Source: Kribbibacterium absianum
GTDB taxonomy: Bacteria > Actinomycetota > Coriobacteriia > Coriobacteriales > Atopobiaceae
Assembly (NCBI RefSeq): GCF_030067705.1
Contig: NZ_JASJEX010000004.1
Span: 62,001 to 126,000 of the forward strand
Reading direction: 5' to 3'
DNA: 64,000 nt
A program made the position numbers and the translations under genes. The notes beneath the pieces are model-generated. The model had not been told where the DNA came from. It was given only the letters and a program-made list of their open reading frames with translations, and searched no databases. Shown in pieces: positions 41,356-50,627 of this stretch. Position 1 is the stretch's first letter. The number at the start of each line of letters is the position of its first letter.

Positions 41356-42183
41356 TCAGCGGCACCCCTCAGCAAGCTCATAGGTCTTGGCCATCGCCGC
41401 GTCCACCGCCTCGTAGCAGGCCTCCTGCAGCAACGGCTCCATGGCGCGGAGCGCGGCCGCCGTGGTGCCGCCGGGGCTCGTGACGCGCTCCATGAAGGCG
41501 CGCGGGTGCGTGCCGTCCGCGAGCATCTCCGCGACCCCTCCCATGGTCTCCCGCACGAGGTCGCGGCAGGTGGCGGCGGGCAGCCCGGCCTCGACGCCCG
41601 CGCGCGTGAGCGCGTCCACCATGAGGGCGAAGAACGCCGGGCCGCATCCGACGACGGCGCCCTCCACGTCCAGCTGGTCCTCGCGCATGACCGCGGCGGA
41701 CCCCAGGCTCGAGAGGAGGGTCCGAACGAGCGACGCGTCCTGCGTGGTGGCGTTCTCGCCGGGCGCGATGGCGCAGGCGCCCTTGCGCACCGCCACCGGC
41801 AGGTTGGGCATCACCCGGATCACCCGCGCCTTTGCGCCCACAACCTCCTGGAGGTGCGCCAGCGGGACGCCAGCGGCGATGGAGACCACGAGACGATCGG
41901 CCACCTGGTCGGCCACGGGCGTCACAACGGAGTCCAGCACCTGCGGTTTGACCGCGAACAGGACCACCTGGGGGTCGAGCGCCAGCGCTTCCGAGGCGTC
42001 GGGGAACGTGGTGACGCCGGCGTCGGCCACGAGGTCCTCGCGAACGGACGGGGACGGGTCGGCCACCAACACCTGGCTGGGGGCCAGGGCACCGGACGAG
42101 ACGAGCCCGCGGGCGATGGAGCCGCCCATGGCCCCGCCGCCCACGATGAGAACCGTGCCGTCGAACACGCGCGCGTCAGCCAC
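41356..42183 (-). CDS. proC: Pyrroline-5-carboxylate reductase
   Basis: ProC reduces pyrroline-5-carboxylate to proline. The 275-residue protein has the Rossmann motif VLIVGGGAMGGSIA near residues 11-24, FAVKPQVLD, RVMPNLPV and the C-terminal TSPGGTTAAAL substrate-binding motif. The GTG start at 42183 overlaps the sepF end by eight bases, with GGAAGGTG upstream, so translation is coupled. It sits in the conserved sepF-proC-yggT-divIVA order. Confidence 0.94.
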   Translation of the reverse strand: MADARVFDGTVLIVGGGAMGGSIARGLVSSGALAPSQVLVADPSPSVREDLVADAGVTTFPDASEALALDPQVVLFAVKPQVLDSVVTPVADQVADRLVVSIAAGVPLAHLQEVVGAKARVIRVMPNLPVAVRKGACAIAPGENATTQDASLVRTLLSSLGSAAVMREDQLDVEGAVVGCGPAFFALMVDALTRAGVEAGLPAATCRDLVRETMGGVAEMLADGTHPRAFMERVTSPGGTTAAALRAMEPLLQEACYEAVDAAMAKTYELAEGCR

Positions 42184-42844
42184 CGATTACACCTTCCCGC
42201 TTGAGCTTCTCGATGTCCGCCTCGGAGAGCTCGATGCCCTTGGGGAGCACCACGAAGACCCGGTCGGCGACCTCCTCCACGGCACCGTCGATGCCGCAGG
42301 TGAGCCCGAAGCAGAAGTCGAGGATGCGCTTGGCGGTCTCGATCTGGGTGTTCTTGAAGCTGATCACCACCGGCTGCTGCGTGCGCACGCGGCGGATCAC
42401 CATCTGGACATCGTCGTAGCTCGTGGGCTTGAGCACGTAGGGCGGCAGCTTGCCGGAGCTCATGCGCGGCATCGGGGTCAGCCCGATGTCGCCCGGGGTC
42501 GGGGTCCTGGAGTTGCCGAGCACGGACGTGGCGCTCGGCGCCCCCTCGCCGGCGCGACGGTGCGTCTCCTGGGTCCCCCAGCTCTCGTCGCCGAAGCGCT
42601 GCGAGGTGGAGAAGCCGCCGGCCGACGGCGAACGCACGCCCTCCTCCACCGGCCGCCCCGAGCGCGTGTACACGGACACGGACTCGGCCTCCGGACGGCT
42701 CGTGTTGCCGAGCACGCCGCTCGTGGCCCGAGGCTCGTCGTAGGCCCCGTAGCCGTCGTCGAAGCGCTCGTCGTAATCGTCGTAGTAGTCGTCGACCGGC
42801 TCGTCGCCGCGCAGGCGGTCGCGCAGGTTGTCCAAAAAGCCCAT
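42176..42844 (-). CDS. sepF: Cell division protein SepF
   Basis: SepF links FtsZ to the membrane in Gram-positive bacteria and actinobacteria. The 222-residue protein begins with an amphipathic membrane-binding helix (MGFLDNLRDRLRG). A long acidic, disordered linker follows to about residue 125. The SepF core comes next, with YDDVQMVIRRVRTQQPVVI and LDFCFGLTCGIDGAVEEV. Since no ftsA is seen, SepF is probably the main FtsZ anchor. GAGGGGTG precedes the ATG. Confidence 0.94.
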   Translation of the reverse strand: MGFLDNLRDRLRGDEPVDDYYDDYDERFDDGYGAYDEPRATSGVLGNTSRPEAESVSVYTRSGRPVEEGVRSPSAGGFSTSQRFGDESWGTQETHRRAGEGAPSATSVLGNSRTPTPGDIGLTPMPRMSSGKLPPYVLKPTSYDDVQMVIRRVRTQQPVVISFKNTQIETAKRILDFCFGLTCGIDGAVEEVADRVFVVLPKGIELSEADIEKLKREGVIGG

Positions 42845-42895
42845 CTGGCACCCCTCGCCGGGACGCTGCGCGCCCCTTCTCCGATAACCTGGGAC

Positions 42896-43648
42896 TCAGT
42901 CCCCCGCAAGCTCGTAGCCCTGGTCAAAGACCACGCGCCCGAGCCGCACGATGGTGGAGCCCTCCTCGATGGCGATCGTGAAGTCGTCGCTCATCCCGCA
43001 GGACAGCTCGGGGACTTGAAGACCGCACTGGTCTATCAGGGTAGCACGAAGCTCCCGAAGTCCCTTAAAGGTTTGACGGGCCAGGTCGGGCGCATGGGCC
43101 GGGGCCATCGTCATGAGCCCGCGCGGCTCGATGCCCGGCAGCTCGACCAGCCGCTCGGCGGCCTGCTCCAGCTCCAGCGGGGCGAAGCCGCCCTTGGTGG
43201 CCTCCCCGGAGACGTTGACCTCGAAGAGCACGGGCTGCACGATCCCCCGCGCTTCGGCGCGGCTCGAGACCGCCTCGGCAAGCGCCAGAGACGAGACGGA
43301 CTGAATCAGCTGCGCCTTCCCGAGCACGAGGTTCACCTTGTTGCGCTGGAGGTTGCCGATCAGGTCGAACGGCGGCACCTCGCCGCCGTCGGCGGCGAGG
43401 GCCTCGAGCTTGCGAGCCAGCTCCTGGGGGCGGTTCTCGCCGAAGCGCCGGTAACCCGCGTCCATAGCGGCGCGCACGGCGGCCACGTCCACCGTCTTCG
43501 AGACCGCCACGATGCTCACGTCGCTCTCGTCACGGCCGACGCGCTCACAAGCCGCGCGCACGCGCGCGAGAATCGCCTTCCGGCGGGTGGTCAGAAAGCT
43601 CGCATAGGCGTCATCGCGACACGGTTGATCCTGTGGGGCCTGCGCCAC
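42896..43648 (-). CDS. YggS-type PLP homeostasis protein
   Basis: This 250-residue protein is a PLP-binding single-domain barrel related to alanine racemase. Motifs are IVAVSKTV with the PLP lysine (about residue 51), RRFGENRPQEL, LIGNLQRNKV and LSCGMSDDF. The GTG start at 43648 comes six bases after phoU, with GGGGAG upstream. In many genomes it lies directly after pgeF and before sepF. Here the pst-phoU operon separates it from pgeF. Confidence 0.92.
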   Translation of the reverse strand: MAQAPQDQPCRDDAYASFLTTRRKAILARVRAACERVGRDESDVSIVAVSKTVDVAAVRAAMDAGYRRFGENRPQELARKLEALAADGGEVPPFDLIGNLQRNKVNLVLGKAQLIQSVSSLALAEAVSSRAEARGIVQPVLFEVNVSGEATKGGFAPLELEQAAERLVELPGIEPRGLMTMAPAHAPDLARQTFKGLRELRATLIDQCGLQVPELSCGMSDDFTIAIEEGSTIVRLGRVVFDQGYELAGD

Positions 43649-43654
43649 AGCGGG

Positions 43655-44587
43655 TCACTCCCCTTCTGTCTCCGCGTCCGGCTCTTCCACCACGTCGTCG
43701 CCCGACTTCGCGGAGCCCTTCTTCGCGGCCTTCTCGGCCTTGTACTGCGCGCGCACCTTCGCGGCCAAGGCGAGCGCCTGCCGCAGGTGCTCGCCCACCT
43801 GCTCGTCCAGCTCCCCGTCGCCCAGCTCGAGCTCGGGGATGCGGTTCGCCACGCGGGCCACCGCGTCGGCGTCGATGGTGAACGAGGGCGCCTGGCTCGC
43901 GTAGAGGTCCTCGAGCTCCTCCTCGTCCATGTCGGCGAGCACCGAGAGCGCCTCGCGGCTTCCGGTGAGCAGGAACGCGACCCGCTCGCCCACCTCGACG
44001 GCGTTGTCGGAGATGCGCTCGAGCATACGGGCGGCCATGATCACGCGGCTCGCGGCGTCGATGTCGTCGTCGGCGTCGAGGCGGCTGAACGTGCGGTAGA
44101 AGCTCTTGTAAAGCTCGTCCACCGGCCTGTCCAGCTCCGGCAGCTCCGCCGCCTCGGCGAGGTCGTTGTCGACGATGCACTGGACGGAGGCGCCGAGCAC
44201 GCGGTACACGAGGTGCGCCTGCGCGTCGAGCAGGTCGAGCAGCCGGCCGGGGACGTTGCGGTCGGCGCAGCGCTTGGTGGTCTTGGCGATGTTGCGCACG
44301 TGGTTGGACATGCGCGCCAGGTTGAAGTTGGCGTAGATGAAGAACTGCAGGAGGCGCAGGTCGCTCGCCACGGGGTTCTGGAGCACGATCAGGTTGTACG
44401 CGCCATCCTCGAGCTCGGCGCAGCGCCGGTCGATCTCGCGGGTGGCCTTCTTGACCCTGCGCGCCTTGGCCTTGTCGCCCTCCACGAGCGAGTCCACGGC
44501 GTCGTGCAGCTCCAGGTCGATGCTCGCGTAGATGGAGACCAGCTCCTGGCGGAGCGTGGCCAGCTGTCGGTCGAACTGCTCCCTCAT
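43655..44587 (-). CDS. phoU: Phosphate transport regulator PhoU
   Basis: PhoU represses phosphate-starvation signalling through the Pst transporter. The 310-residue protein contains two three-helix PhoU repeats, with metal-binding motifs in ELEDGAYNLI...RLLQ and the later RMLERISDNAVEVGE. About 90 extra C-terminal residues, basic then acidic (AEKAAKKGSAKSG, then DAETEGE), exceed the usual length of 220-240. The ATG at 44587 follows AAAGGAC. It is the last gene of pstS-pstCA-pstB-phoU. No PhoR/PhoB pair is nearby. Confidence 0.94.
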   Translation of the reverse strand: MREQFDRQLATLRQELVSIYASIDLELHDAVDSLVEGDKAKARRVKKATREIDRRCAELEDGAYNLIVLQNPVASDLRLLQFFIYANFNLARMSNHVRNIAKTTKRCADRNVPGRLLDLLDAQAHLVYRVLGASVQCIVDNDLAEAAELPELDRPVDELYKSFYRTFSRLDADDDIDAASRVIMAARMLERISDNAVEVGERVAFLLTGSREALSVLADMDEEELEDLYASQAPSFTIDADAVARVANRIPELELGDGELDEQVGEHLRQALALAAKVRAQYKAEKAAKKGSAKSGDDVVEEPDAETEGE

Positions 44588-44665
44588 CGAACACGTCCTT
44601 TCAGATACCGAGAAGGGGGCGGGCCCAGTGAGGGCGCCGCGCGTCAAAGCCCACAGAAGAAGATA

Positions 44666-45469
44666 TCAGCCGAAGCGGCCCGTGATGTAGTCCTCGGTGC
44701 GTTGGTCGCTCGGAGAGTTGAAGATCTCGCTCGTGACCCCGTACTCGATGAGGGTCGCGGGCTCGCCGGCGTGCTCCTGGAGGAAGAACGCCACGTAGTC
44801 CGAGATGCGCGCCGCCTGCTGCATGTTGTGCGTGACGATGATGATCGTCATCTCGGGCGCGAGCTCGTACATGAGGTCCTCGACCTTCTGCACGGAGGTG
44901 GGGTCGATGGCCGAGCAGGGCTCGTCCATCAGCAGGACGTCCGGCTGCACGGCGAGCACGCGCGCGATGCAGAGGCGCTGCTGCTGGCCGCCGGAGAGCG
45001 CGAGGCCGTTCTTGTTGAGCTGGTTGGAGACCTCTTTCCAGAGGTTCGCGCGCTTGAGGGACTCCTCGACGATGCCGTCGAGGTCGTCCTTGCTGGTGAC
45101 GCCCTGCAGGCGCGGCCCGAAGGCCACGTTCTCGTAAATGGACTTGGGGAACGGGTTGGGCTGCTGGAAGATCATGCCCACGCGCCGGCGCAGGTCCACC
45201 GGGTCGACGCCCTCGCCGTAGATGTCGTTGCCGTCCAGCTCCATGGTGCCGGCCGTGCGCGTGCCCTCGATGAGGTCGTTCATGCGGTTCACGCACCGAA
45301 GGAAGGTGGACTTGCCGCAGCCGGACGGGCCGATGAAGGCCGTGATCTTGTTCTGCGCGATGTCCATGGACACGCCGGTGAGCGCGTGGAAGTCGCCGTA
45401 CCAGAAGTCGAAGTTGTCCACATGGATGCCAGTGCCCTGGTTCTTGGGCGCGTCGCGGTAGACGGTCAT
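44666..45469 (-). CDS. pstB: Phosphate ABC transporter ATPase PstB
   Basis: PstB powers high-affinity phosphate import. The 267-residue protein has Walker [10 protein letters not shown] (about 47-55), Q-loop [11 protein letters not shown], signature LSGGQQQRL, Walker [13 protein letters not shown] and the switch histidine VTHNM, with the PstB-typical [10 protein letters not shown]. It starts three bases after pstCA with GGAGGT inside that gene's end. phoU follows after 78 bases. Confidence 0.97.
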   Translation of the reverse strand: MTVYRDAPKNQGTGIHVDNFDFWYGDFHALTGVSMDIAQNKITAFIGPSGCGKSTFLRCVNRMNDLIEGTRTAGTMELDGNDIYGEGVDPVDLRRRVGMIFQQPNPFPKSIYENVAFGPRLQGVTSKDDLDGIVEESLKRANLWKEVSNQLNKNGLALSGGQQQRLCIARVLAVQPDVLLMDEPCSAIDPTSVQKVEDLMYELAPEMTIIIVTHNMQQAARISDYVAFFLQEHAGEPATLIEYGVTSEIFNSPSDQRTEDYITGRFG

Positions 45470-45472
45470 GGC

Positions 45473-47443
45473 TTACTTACCTCCGGACTTCTCCGCGCTC
45501 TTGCGCGACAGGTAGCGGGCGAACAGGTTGAACGCGAGGATCATGAGCATCAGGAGCAGCGCGGTGCCGTAGGCCGCCTGCATGTTGATGCCGTCGTTGG
45601 CGAGCAGGTACAGGTGGATGGTCATCGGGCGGCCAGAGTCGAGCGGGGTGATGGGCAGGTTGATGGCCTGGCCCATCGTGTAGAGCACGACGGCCGTCTC
45701 GCCCACGGCGCGGCCGATGGCGAGCACGATGCCCGTGGCGATGCGCGGGAACGCGGACGGGAGCACGACGCGGCTCACGACCTGCCACTTGGTGGCACCG
45801 AGGCCGTAGGCGCCCCAGCGGATGTAACGGGGCACCGCGCGGATGGCCTCCTCGGTGGTGCGCATGACGATCGGCAGCATCATCAGCGCGAGGGCCAGAG
45901 CGGCGGAGAGCATCGACAGGCCGAAGCCGCAGGCCTCGACGAAGAGCGCGAAGCCAAAGAGGCCCATGACGATGGACGGCACCGAGGCCAGGGTGTCCGT
46001 GGCGTAGCGGATGAAGTTCACGAGGCGCCCCTGCTTGGCGTACTCGGCCAGGTACACGGCAGCGAGCACGGCGACGGGCGTGCAGATGAGCATCGCGAGC
46101 GCCGTCACGTAGAGCGTGGAGACGATGGTCGGGAAAATGCCGCCCTCGGCGTTGACGCCCTCCGGCCAGCCGAAGATGAAGTCGAGGCTCATGACCGGCA
46201 GGCCGTTGACGGCCACGAACAGGATGATGAGCACGAGCACGACGGCGGTGACCCAGCCGGCGGCGGTGAACACGCCCACCATGCCCTTGTTGGTGGCGTT
46301 CTTGGAGACCTTCGCCTGGTTGCCCGACGCGAGCAGGCGCTTGATGCGCTTGCGCGAGGTCTCCTGCTCGGCCACGGCGCTCTCGAGCTGCGCGGTGGTG
46401 AGGTCGGGCCCCTCCGTGGCCAGCTCCACCGGCGTCGCCTTGGTCTCGGCCTCCTTGCGGGCGCGGTCCTCCGCGATGGCCTTGGTGTCCACCTTGGCCT
46501 CGCGCGGACGGCTGATGAGTCGCACGACGCCCACGAGGCCGGCGGAGATGATGAAGAGCACGACGCCCATGCCAAAGAGCGCGGCGCGGTGCAGGCCGCT
46601 CGAGTAGCCCATGTCGAGGGCGATCTGGCTCGTGAGCGTCGAGATGGGGCTCGAGACGGAGTCCGGGATCACCGGCGCGTTGCCGACGACCATGAGGACG
46701 GCCATCGTCTCGCCGATGGCGCGACCCATGCCGAGCACCACGGCGTTGACGATGCCGAGCTTGGCGGCCGGCAGCACCACCTTGTAGATGGTCTGCCACT
46801 TGGTGGCGCCCATAGAGTAGGAGGCCTCGCGGATGCCCATGGGGATGGACTTGAGGGCGTCCATCGTGAGCGTCGTGATGGTGGGCACGATCATGATGGC
46901 GAGCACGAGCCACGCGGTGAGCGCGCCGAAACCGAGCCCGCCGGTGAGGTCGGCGATGAGGGGCCGGAGGATCACGAGGCCGAAGAAGCCGTAGATCACG
47001 GACGGCACGCCGGCGAGCAGGTCCACCGCGGAGGACACGATGCCCGAGACGCGCTTGTTGGCGATCTCGGTGAGGTACACGGCGCAGCCGATGGCGAGGG
47101 GCACGCCCAGCACGAGCGCGCCGGCGGTCACGATGATCGAGCCGACGAGGAGCGCGGTGATGCCGTACTCGCCGTCGGAGGGCGCCCATTCAAGGCCGAA
47201 GAAGTCACCGAGACCGATGTTGGTGAGCACGGGGCCGGCCTTGTACACGGTGAACGCGAAGATCAACAGGACGGCGAGCACGGCCACGCACGCGCAGACG
47301 AGGAACAGGACCTCGAGGGCCTTCTCTTTGACGTAGGTGGAGCGGCTCACGAGCTTCAGGCCCTGGTTGTGCGCCTTGGGGCCGTTGGGGTCGATGTCTT
47401 CCAAATGCGGCGGCTTTTGCAGCGCCTCTTCCTGCTTGCTCAC
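45473..47443 (-). CDS. pstC-pstA: Fused phosphate permease PstC-PstA
   Basis: A single 656-residue chain carries both permease subunits. Residues 1-320 match PstC, with the EAA loop GIREASYSMGATKWQTIYKV. A charged linker of about 60 residues (near KAIAEDRARKEAETKATP) follows, and residues 390-656 match PstA, with GLGATKWQVVSRVVLPSA. Each half has about six membrane segments. PstC and PstA are usually separate, so this is a fusion. The start ATG overlaps the pstS stop by four bases. Confidence 0.95.
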   Translation of the reverse strand: MSKQEEALQKPPHLEDIDPNGPKAHNQGLKLVSRSTYVKEKALEVLFLVCACVAVLAVLLIFAFTVYKAGPVLTNIGLGDFFGLEWAPSDGEYGITALLVGSIIVTAGALVLGVPLAIGCAVYLTEIANKRVSGIVSSAVDLLAGVPSVIYGFFGLVILRPLIADLTGGLGFGALTAWLVLAIMIVPTITTLTMDALKSIPMGIREASYSMGATKWQTIYKVVLPAAKLGIVNAVVLGMGRAIGETMAVLMVVGNAPVIPDSVSSPISTLTSQIALDMGYSSGLHRAALFGMGVVLFIISAGLVGVVRLISRPREAKVDTKAIAEDRARKEAETKATPVELATEGPDLTTAQLESAVAEQETSRKRIKRLLASGNQAKVSKNATNKGMVGVFTAAGWVTAVVLVLIILFVAVNGLPVMSLDFIFGWPEGVNAEGGIFPTIVSTLYVTALAMLICTPVAVLAAVYLAEYAKQGRLVNFIRYATDTLASVPSIVMGLFGFALFVEACGFGLSMLSAALALALMMLPIVMRTTEEAIRAVPRYIRWGAYGLGATKWQVVSRVVLPSAFPRIATGIVLAIGRAVGETAVVLYTMGQAINLPITPLDSGRPMTIHLYLLANDGINMQAAYGTALLLMLMILAFNLFARYLSRKSAEKSGGK

Positions 47444-48351
47444 GACGCATCGCCCCCTTCCTCGGCGCCCGCGGCCTTCGCGCGGGCCTGGTAGCTCGCG
47501 TCGCTCAGGGGCAGGTACCCGGCGTCGCGGATGGTCTGGGACATCTCGTCGGACAGCACGAGCTCGATGTAGTCCTCCACCTTCCCGGAGGGGTCCCCCT
47601 TGGTGAAGAAGTACAGGTCGCGCGAGACCGGATAGGTGCCGTTCTCGACGTTCTCCTCCGTGGCCGCGACGCCGTCGATGGCGAGGGACTTGACGGTGGA
47701 GCTGGTGAAGTCGGACGCGACGAAGCCGATGGAGATGTAACCGATGGCTCCGGCGGTGCGGCTCACGACGTCGCGCACCTGGCCCGTGCCGGGCAGCACG
47801 GCGGCCGAGCGGTCGAAGGGGGTGCCGTCCATCACGATCTTCTTGAAGGCCTCGCGCGTGCCCGAGGCCTCGTCGCGGTTCACGACGAGGATTTGGAGGT
47901 CGTCGCCCCCCACTTCCGACCAGTTGGTGGTCTCGCCCGCATAGATGGAGCGGAGCTGGTCCATGGTGAGGCCGGAGACCGGGTTGTCGTCGTTGACGAT
48001 CACGGCGATCCCGTCGAGCGCGACGACGGTGGTCACGAGGTCCGTCGCGGCCTCGGCCTCAGTGAGCCCGCGGCTCGAGGTGGCGATGTCCGCCGTGCCG
48101 TTCTGCACCGCCTCGATGCCGGCGGAGGAGCCCAGACCGGAGACGAGCACCTTGGTGCCGGTCTCTTCCTCGAACTGCTCGGCGGCCATCTCGGCGATCG
48201 GCATCACGGTGGTGGAGCCGGCGACGGTCAGGACGCCGCCGTCCTCGCTGGACGAGCAGCCGGACAGGCCAAGAGCCGCCATCAGGCCGACGCCCGCCAA
48301 CGCGAAGGCCCCGCGTCGGGTGACCGAGGCCCCCGGCGCCCCTCTCTTCAC
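47440..48351 (-). CDS. pstS: Phosphate-binding lipoprotein PstS
   Basis: PstS is the extracellular phosphate receptor of the Pst importer. The 303-residue reading starts at GTG 48351, which overlaps the pgeF stop in a GTGA junction. It gives a basic start, a hydrophobic run and the lipobox LSGC (about residues 29-32). The mature part shows LTVAGSTTVMP, IATSSRGLTEAE and VVNRDEASGTREAFKKI, which form the phosphate site. A longer frame upstream overlaps pgeF and has no signal. The coupling to pgeF ties pst expression to the division cluster. Confidence 0.93.
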   Translation of the reverse strand: MKRGAPGASVTRRGAFALAGVGLMAALGLSGCSSSEDGGVLTVAGSTTVMPIAEMAAEQFEEETGTKVLVSGLGSSAGIEAVQNGTADIATSSRGLTEAEAATDLVTTVVALDGIAVIVNDDNPVSGLTMDQLRSIYAGETTNWSEVGGDDLQILVVNRDEASGTREAFKKIVMDGTPFDRSAAVLPGTGQVRDVVSRTAGAIGYISIGFVASDFTSSTVKSLAIDGVAATEENVENGTYPVSRDLYFFTKGDPSGKVEDYIELVLSDEMSQTIRDAGYLPLSDASYQARAKAAGAEEGGDAS

Positions 48352-49187
48352 GGGCGCGCCGGCGCCATAAACCCGATGGCGCCGTGACGCCCGCAAACCG
48401 GCCCCTCCTTTCGATAGGAAAAGAAGCGGCCAGTGTCGGTGGCCGTCGACAGGTCGGCGTTGAGGATTCTCCACGGTCTCACTCCCGAGGAAACGAGGGT
48501 CGCTTCAATGGCGCTGGCCAGCGAGAGCCTCCCCTCCCCGGCCTGGACGCACGACCCGAACTCCATCGTGAACCGCTCGATCAGCTCGTCCGAGACTTCG
48601 TAGTCCCGTCCTGCGATGTGCGGGCCCAGGTAGCAGTCGACGTCCGATACGTCATTACCCGTTATCGCACAGAGCTGGTTCAGCGCTTTCGCGGCGATTC
48701 TCGCATAGGTGCCCTTCCATCCGGAGTGCACCACGGCAAAGCCGCCGTCGGTCACAAGAACTACGGGGACGCAGTCTGCGTACACGAGCAGGACCGGGAC
48801 GCCCGGCGCCGAGCAGACCACGGCGTCAGCGCCCTCGGCGGCCTGCGCCTGCGCCCGTGCAACGGCCTCGGGCGCGCTGCTCGCGACCGCCACCACGCGG
48901 TCCCCGTGCACCTGGTTGGGGCACACCAGATTGGCCGAGAAGGCCTCGGCGCCGATCGCCCTCAGCACACGCCGGCGGTTCTCGGCGACGGCCGAGGCGT
49001 CGTCACCCACGCGGTCGCCCAAGTTGAGCGACCCATAGGGAGGACGGGACACTCCCCCGCTTCTCTCGGTGAACGCGAACGTGACCCCGCCCGGGACCTG
49101 AGGGTCGCCGAGCAGGGCCACGTCGTCGCTCACCTCGCGTGACAGGGCGGGAGCCGGAAGGCCCCCGCCCGCGCGGGTCTCGGTCAT
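48348..49187 (-). CDS. pgeF: Purine nucleoside phosphorylase/laccase-domain protein PgeF (YfiH)
   Basis: This DUF152 protein removes wrongly made muropeptide intermediates in E. coli (PgeF). Other members act as purine nucleoside phosphorylases. The 279-residue protein has the zinc-site motifs NQVHGDRVV, YADCVPVVL and VVHSGWKG. The ATG at 49187 shares its A with the ftsZ stop (TAATG), and its stop overlaps pstS. It is the usual neighbour of ftsZ in Gram-positive clusters. Confidence 0.92.
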   Translation of the reverse strand: MTETRAGGGLPAPALSREVSDDVALLGDPQVPGGVTFAFTERSGGVSRPPYGSLNLGDRVGDDASAVAENRRRVLRAIGAEAFSANLVCPNQVHGDRVVAVASSAPEAVARAQAQAAEGADAVVCSAPGVPVLLVYADCVPVVLVTDGGFAVVHSGWKGTYARIAAKALNQLCAITGNDVSDVDCYLGPHIAGRDYEVSDELIERFTMEFGSCVQAGEGRLSLASAIEATLVSSGVRPWRILNADLSTATDTGRFFSYRKEGPVCGRHGAIGFMAPARP

Positions 49188-50290
49188 TAGTGCGAGCGCT
49201 TCAGGAAGTCCGGGATGTCGAACTCGCGGTCGCCGAAGTTGTTGGTGGTCAACTTGGGCTGCGCGGCCGGCTGTGTGCGCTTGGGCGCCGCGGCGGTGCC
49301 AAAGCCGTTCATCGAGAGCTGGGGCTGGACCTGGCCGTCGTTGAAGCCGGTGGCGATCACGGTCACGCGCACCTGGTCGCCCAGCGACTCGTCCACAACG
49401 GTGCCGAAGATGATGTTGGCCTCGGGGTCGACGTTCTGCGCGACGACCTCGGCCGCGTCGTTGATCTCCTGGATGCCGAGGTCCTTGTTGCCGGCGATGG
49501 AGAGCAGCACGCGGGTGGCGCCGTCGGCCTCCGACTCGAGCAGGCGGCTCGAGATGGCCTCCTGGGCCGCGTCGGCCGCGCGGTTGTCGCCGGAGGCGAT
49601 GCCGATGCCCATCATGGCCGTGCCCGCGCCGCGCATGATGGTGCAGACGTCGGCGAAGTCGAGGTTGATGAGGCCGGGAACCGTGATGAGGTCCGTGATG
49701 CCCTGGGTGCCCTGGCACAGCACGTCGTCGGCCATGCGGAAGGCCTCGAGCATCGTGGTCTTCTTCTCGGCCAGGTCGAGCAGGCGGTCGTTCGGGATCA
49801 CGATCAGGGTGTCGACGTTCTCGGCCAGGTTGTCCACGCCGCTCACGGCCTGCTGCCCGCGCTTGCGGCCCTCGAAGGTGAAGGGGCGCGTCACGACGGC
49901 CACGGTGAGGGCCTTGATGTCGTTCTTGGCGATGTCGGCCACGACCGGCGCCGCGCCGGTGCCGGTGCCACCGCCCTCGCCCGCCGTGATGAAGACCATG
50001 TCCGCGCCGGCGAGCGCGGCCTTGATCTCGTCACGGGAGTCCTCGGCGGCCTGCATGCCCACCTCGGGGTTGGCGCCGGCGCCGAGACCCTTGGTGAGGT
50101 CGGTGCCGATGTGCACCTTGATGTCGGCGTCCGAGAGGGCGAGCGCCTGCGCGTCCGTGTTCACGGCGACGAACTCGACGCCGCGGATGCCCTCCTCGAT
50201 CATGCGGTTGACGGCGTTCGTGCCGCCGCCGCCCACGCCCACGACCTTGATCACCGCAAGGTAGTTGTTCGGGGTCTCGGTGTCCTTCAT
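49187..50290 (-). CDS. ftsZ: Cell division GTPase FtsZ
   Basis: FtsZ forms the division ring. The 367-residue protein has the tubulin signature [12 protein letters not shown] (about 104-115), the N-terminal [13 protein letters not shown] and the synergy loop [12 protein letters not shown] short linker leads to the conserved tail [10 protein letters not shown], the docking peptide for SepF. AGGAGGAACC precedes the ATG. A 337-base leader with several hairpins separates it from ftsQ, so it probably has its own promoter as well as read-through from above. Confidence 0.97.
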   Translation of the reverse strand: MKDTETPNNYLAVIKVVGVGGGGTNAVNRMIEEGIRGVEFVAVNTDAQALALSDADIKVHIGTDLTKGLGAGANPEVGMQAAEDSRDEIKAALAGADMVFITAGEGGGTGTGAAPVVADIAKNDIKALTVAVVTRPFTFEGRKRGQQAVSGVDNLAENVDTLIVIPNDRLLDLAEKKTTMLEAFRMADDVLCQGTQGITDLITVPGLINLDFADVCTIMRGAGTAMMGIGIASGDNRAADAAQEAISSRLLESEADGATRVLLSIAGNKDLGIQEINDAAEVVAQNVDPEANIIFGTVVDESLGDQVRVTVIATGFNDGQVQPQLSMNGFGTAAAPKRTQPAAQPKLTTNNFGDREFDIPDFLKRSH

Positions 50291-50627
50291 TGGTTCCTCC
50301 TCTAAGGGGCGCCTGGCACCTCGTCGTGCCGTGGGTGCGATCCTCCGGTTGCCGTGTTTGAGCTACGTTCCGCCTCGGAACCTGTGCTCGAGGGTGAGCG
50401 GGAAAACCCTCAAGCTCAAGTTAACATCAACGTTTCCTCCAAAGCGGCTTATGGTCGCACATTTCACCGGAGCGTCTCATGCCTTCTTCCGGCTCTGTGA
50501 AGGGACCATGGAACCCGCAGGTACGTGGTGCTCTTAGGCAACGCATTCAAGTCTCAACCCACACTTGATGGTTTCTCTTGGACGCCCTTGAGGGTGCCCG
50601 ATGCCTCCATCGACCCCCACGTGAGCC
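50291..50627 (-). other. ftsZ leader and promoter region
   Basis: This 337-base gap holds no gene. It can form at least three hairpins: GGCAC-N6-GTGCC (50315-50330), GTTCCG-N3-CGGAAC (50367-50381) and GAGGG-N12-CCCTC (50390-50411). An AT-richer patch lies around 50420-50440 and contains GTTAAC. A clear -35/-10 pair was not found, but the length and the AT patch suggest independent ftsZ transcription and perhaps leader control. Confidence 0.5.

Noticed and set aside
41441-47494. A 2017-codon open frame antisense to the pst-phoU-yggS-sepF-proC genes
   Set aside because: Its His/Arg/Glu/Asp/Val-rich translation is the usual antisense shadow of GC-rich codons. The genes on the other strand have clear family motifs and ribosome sites.
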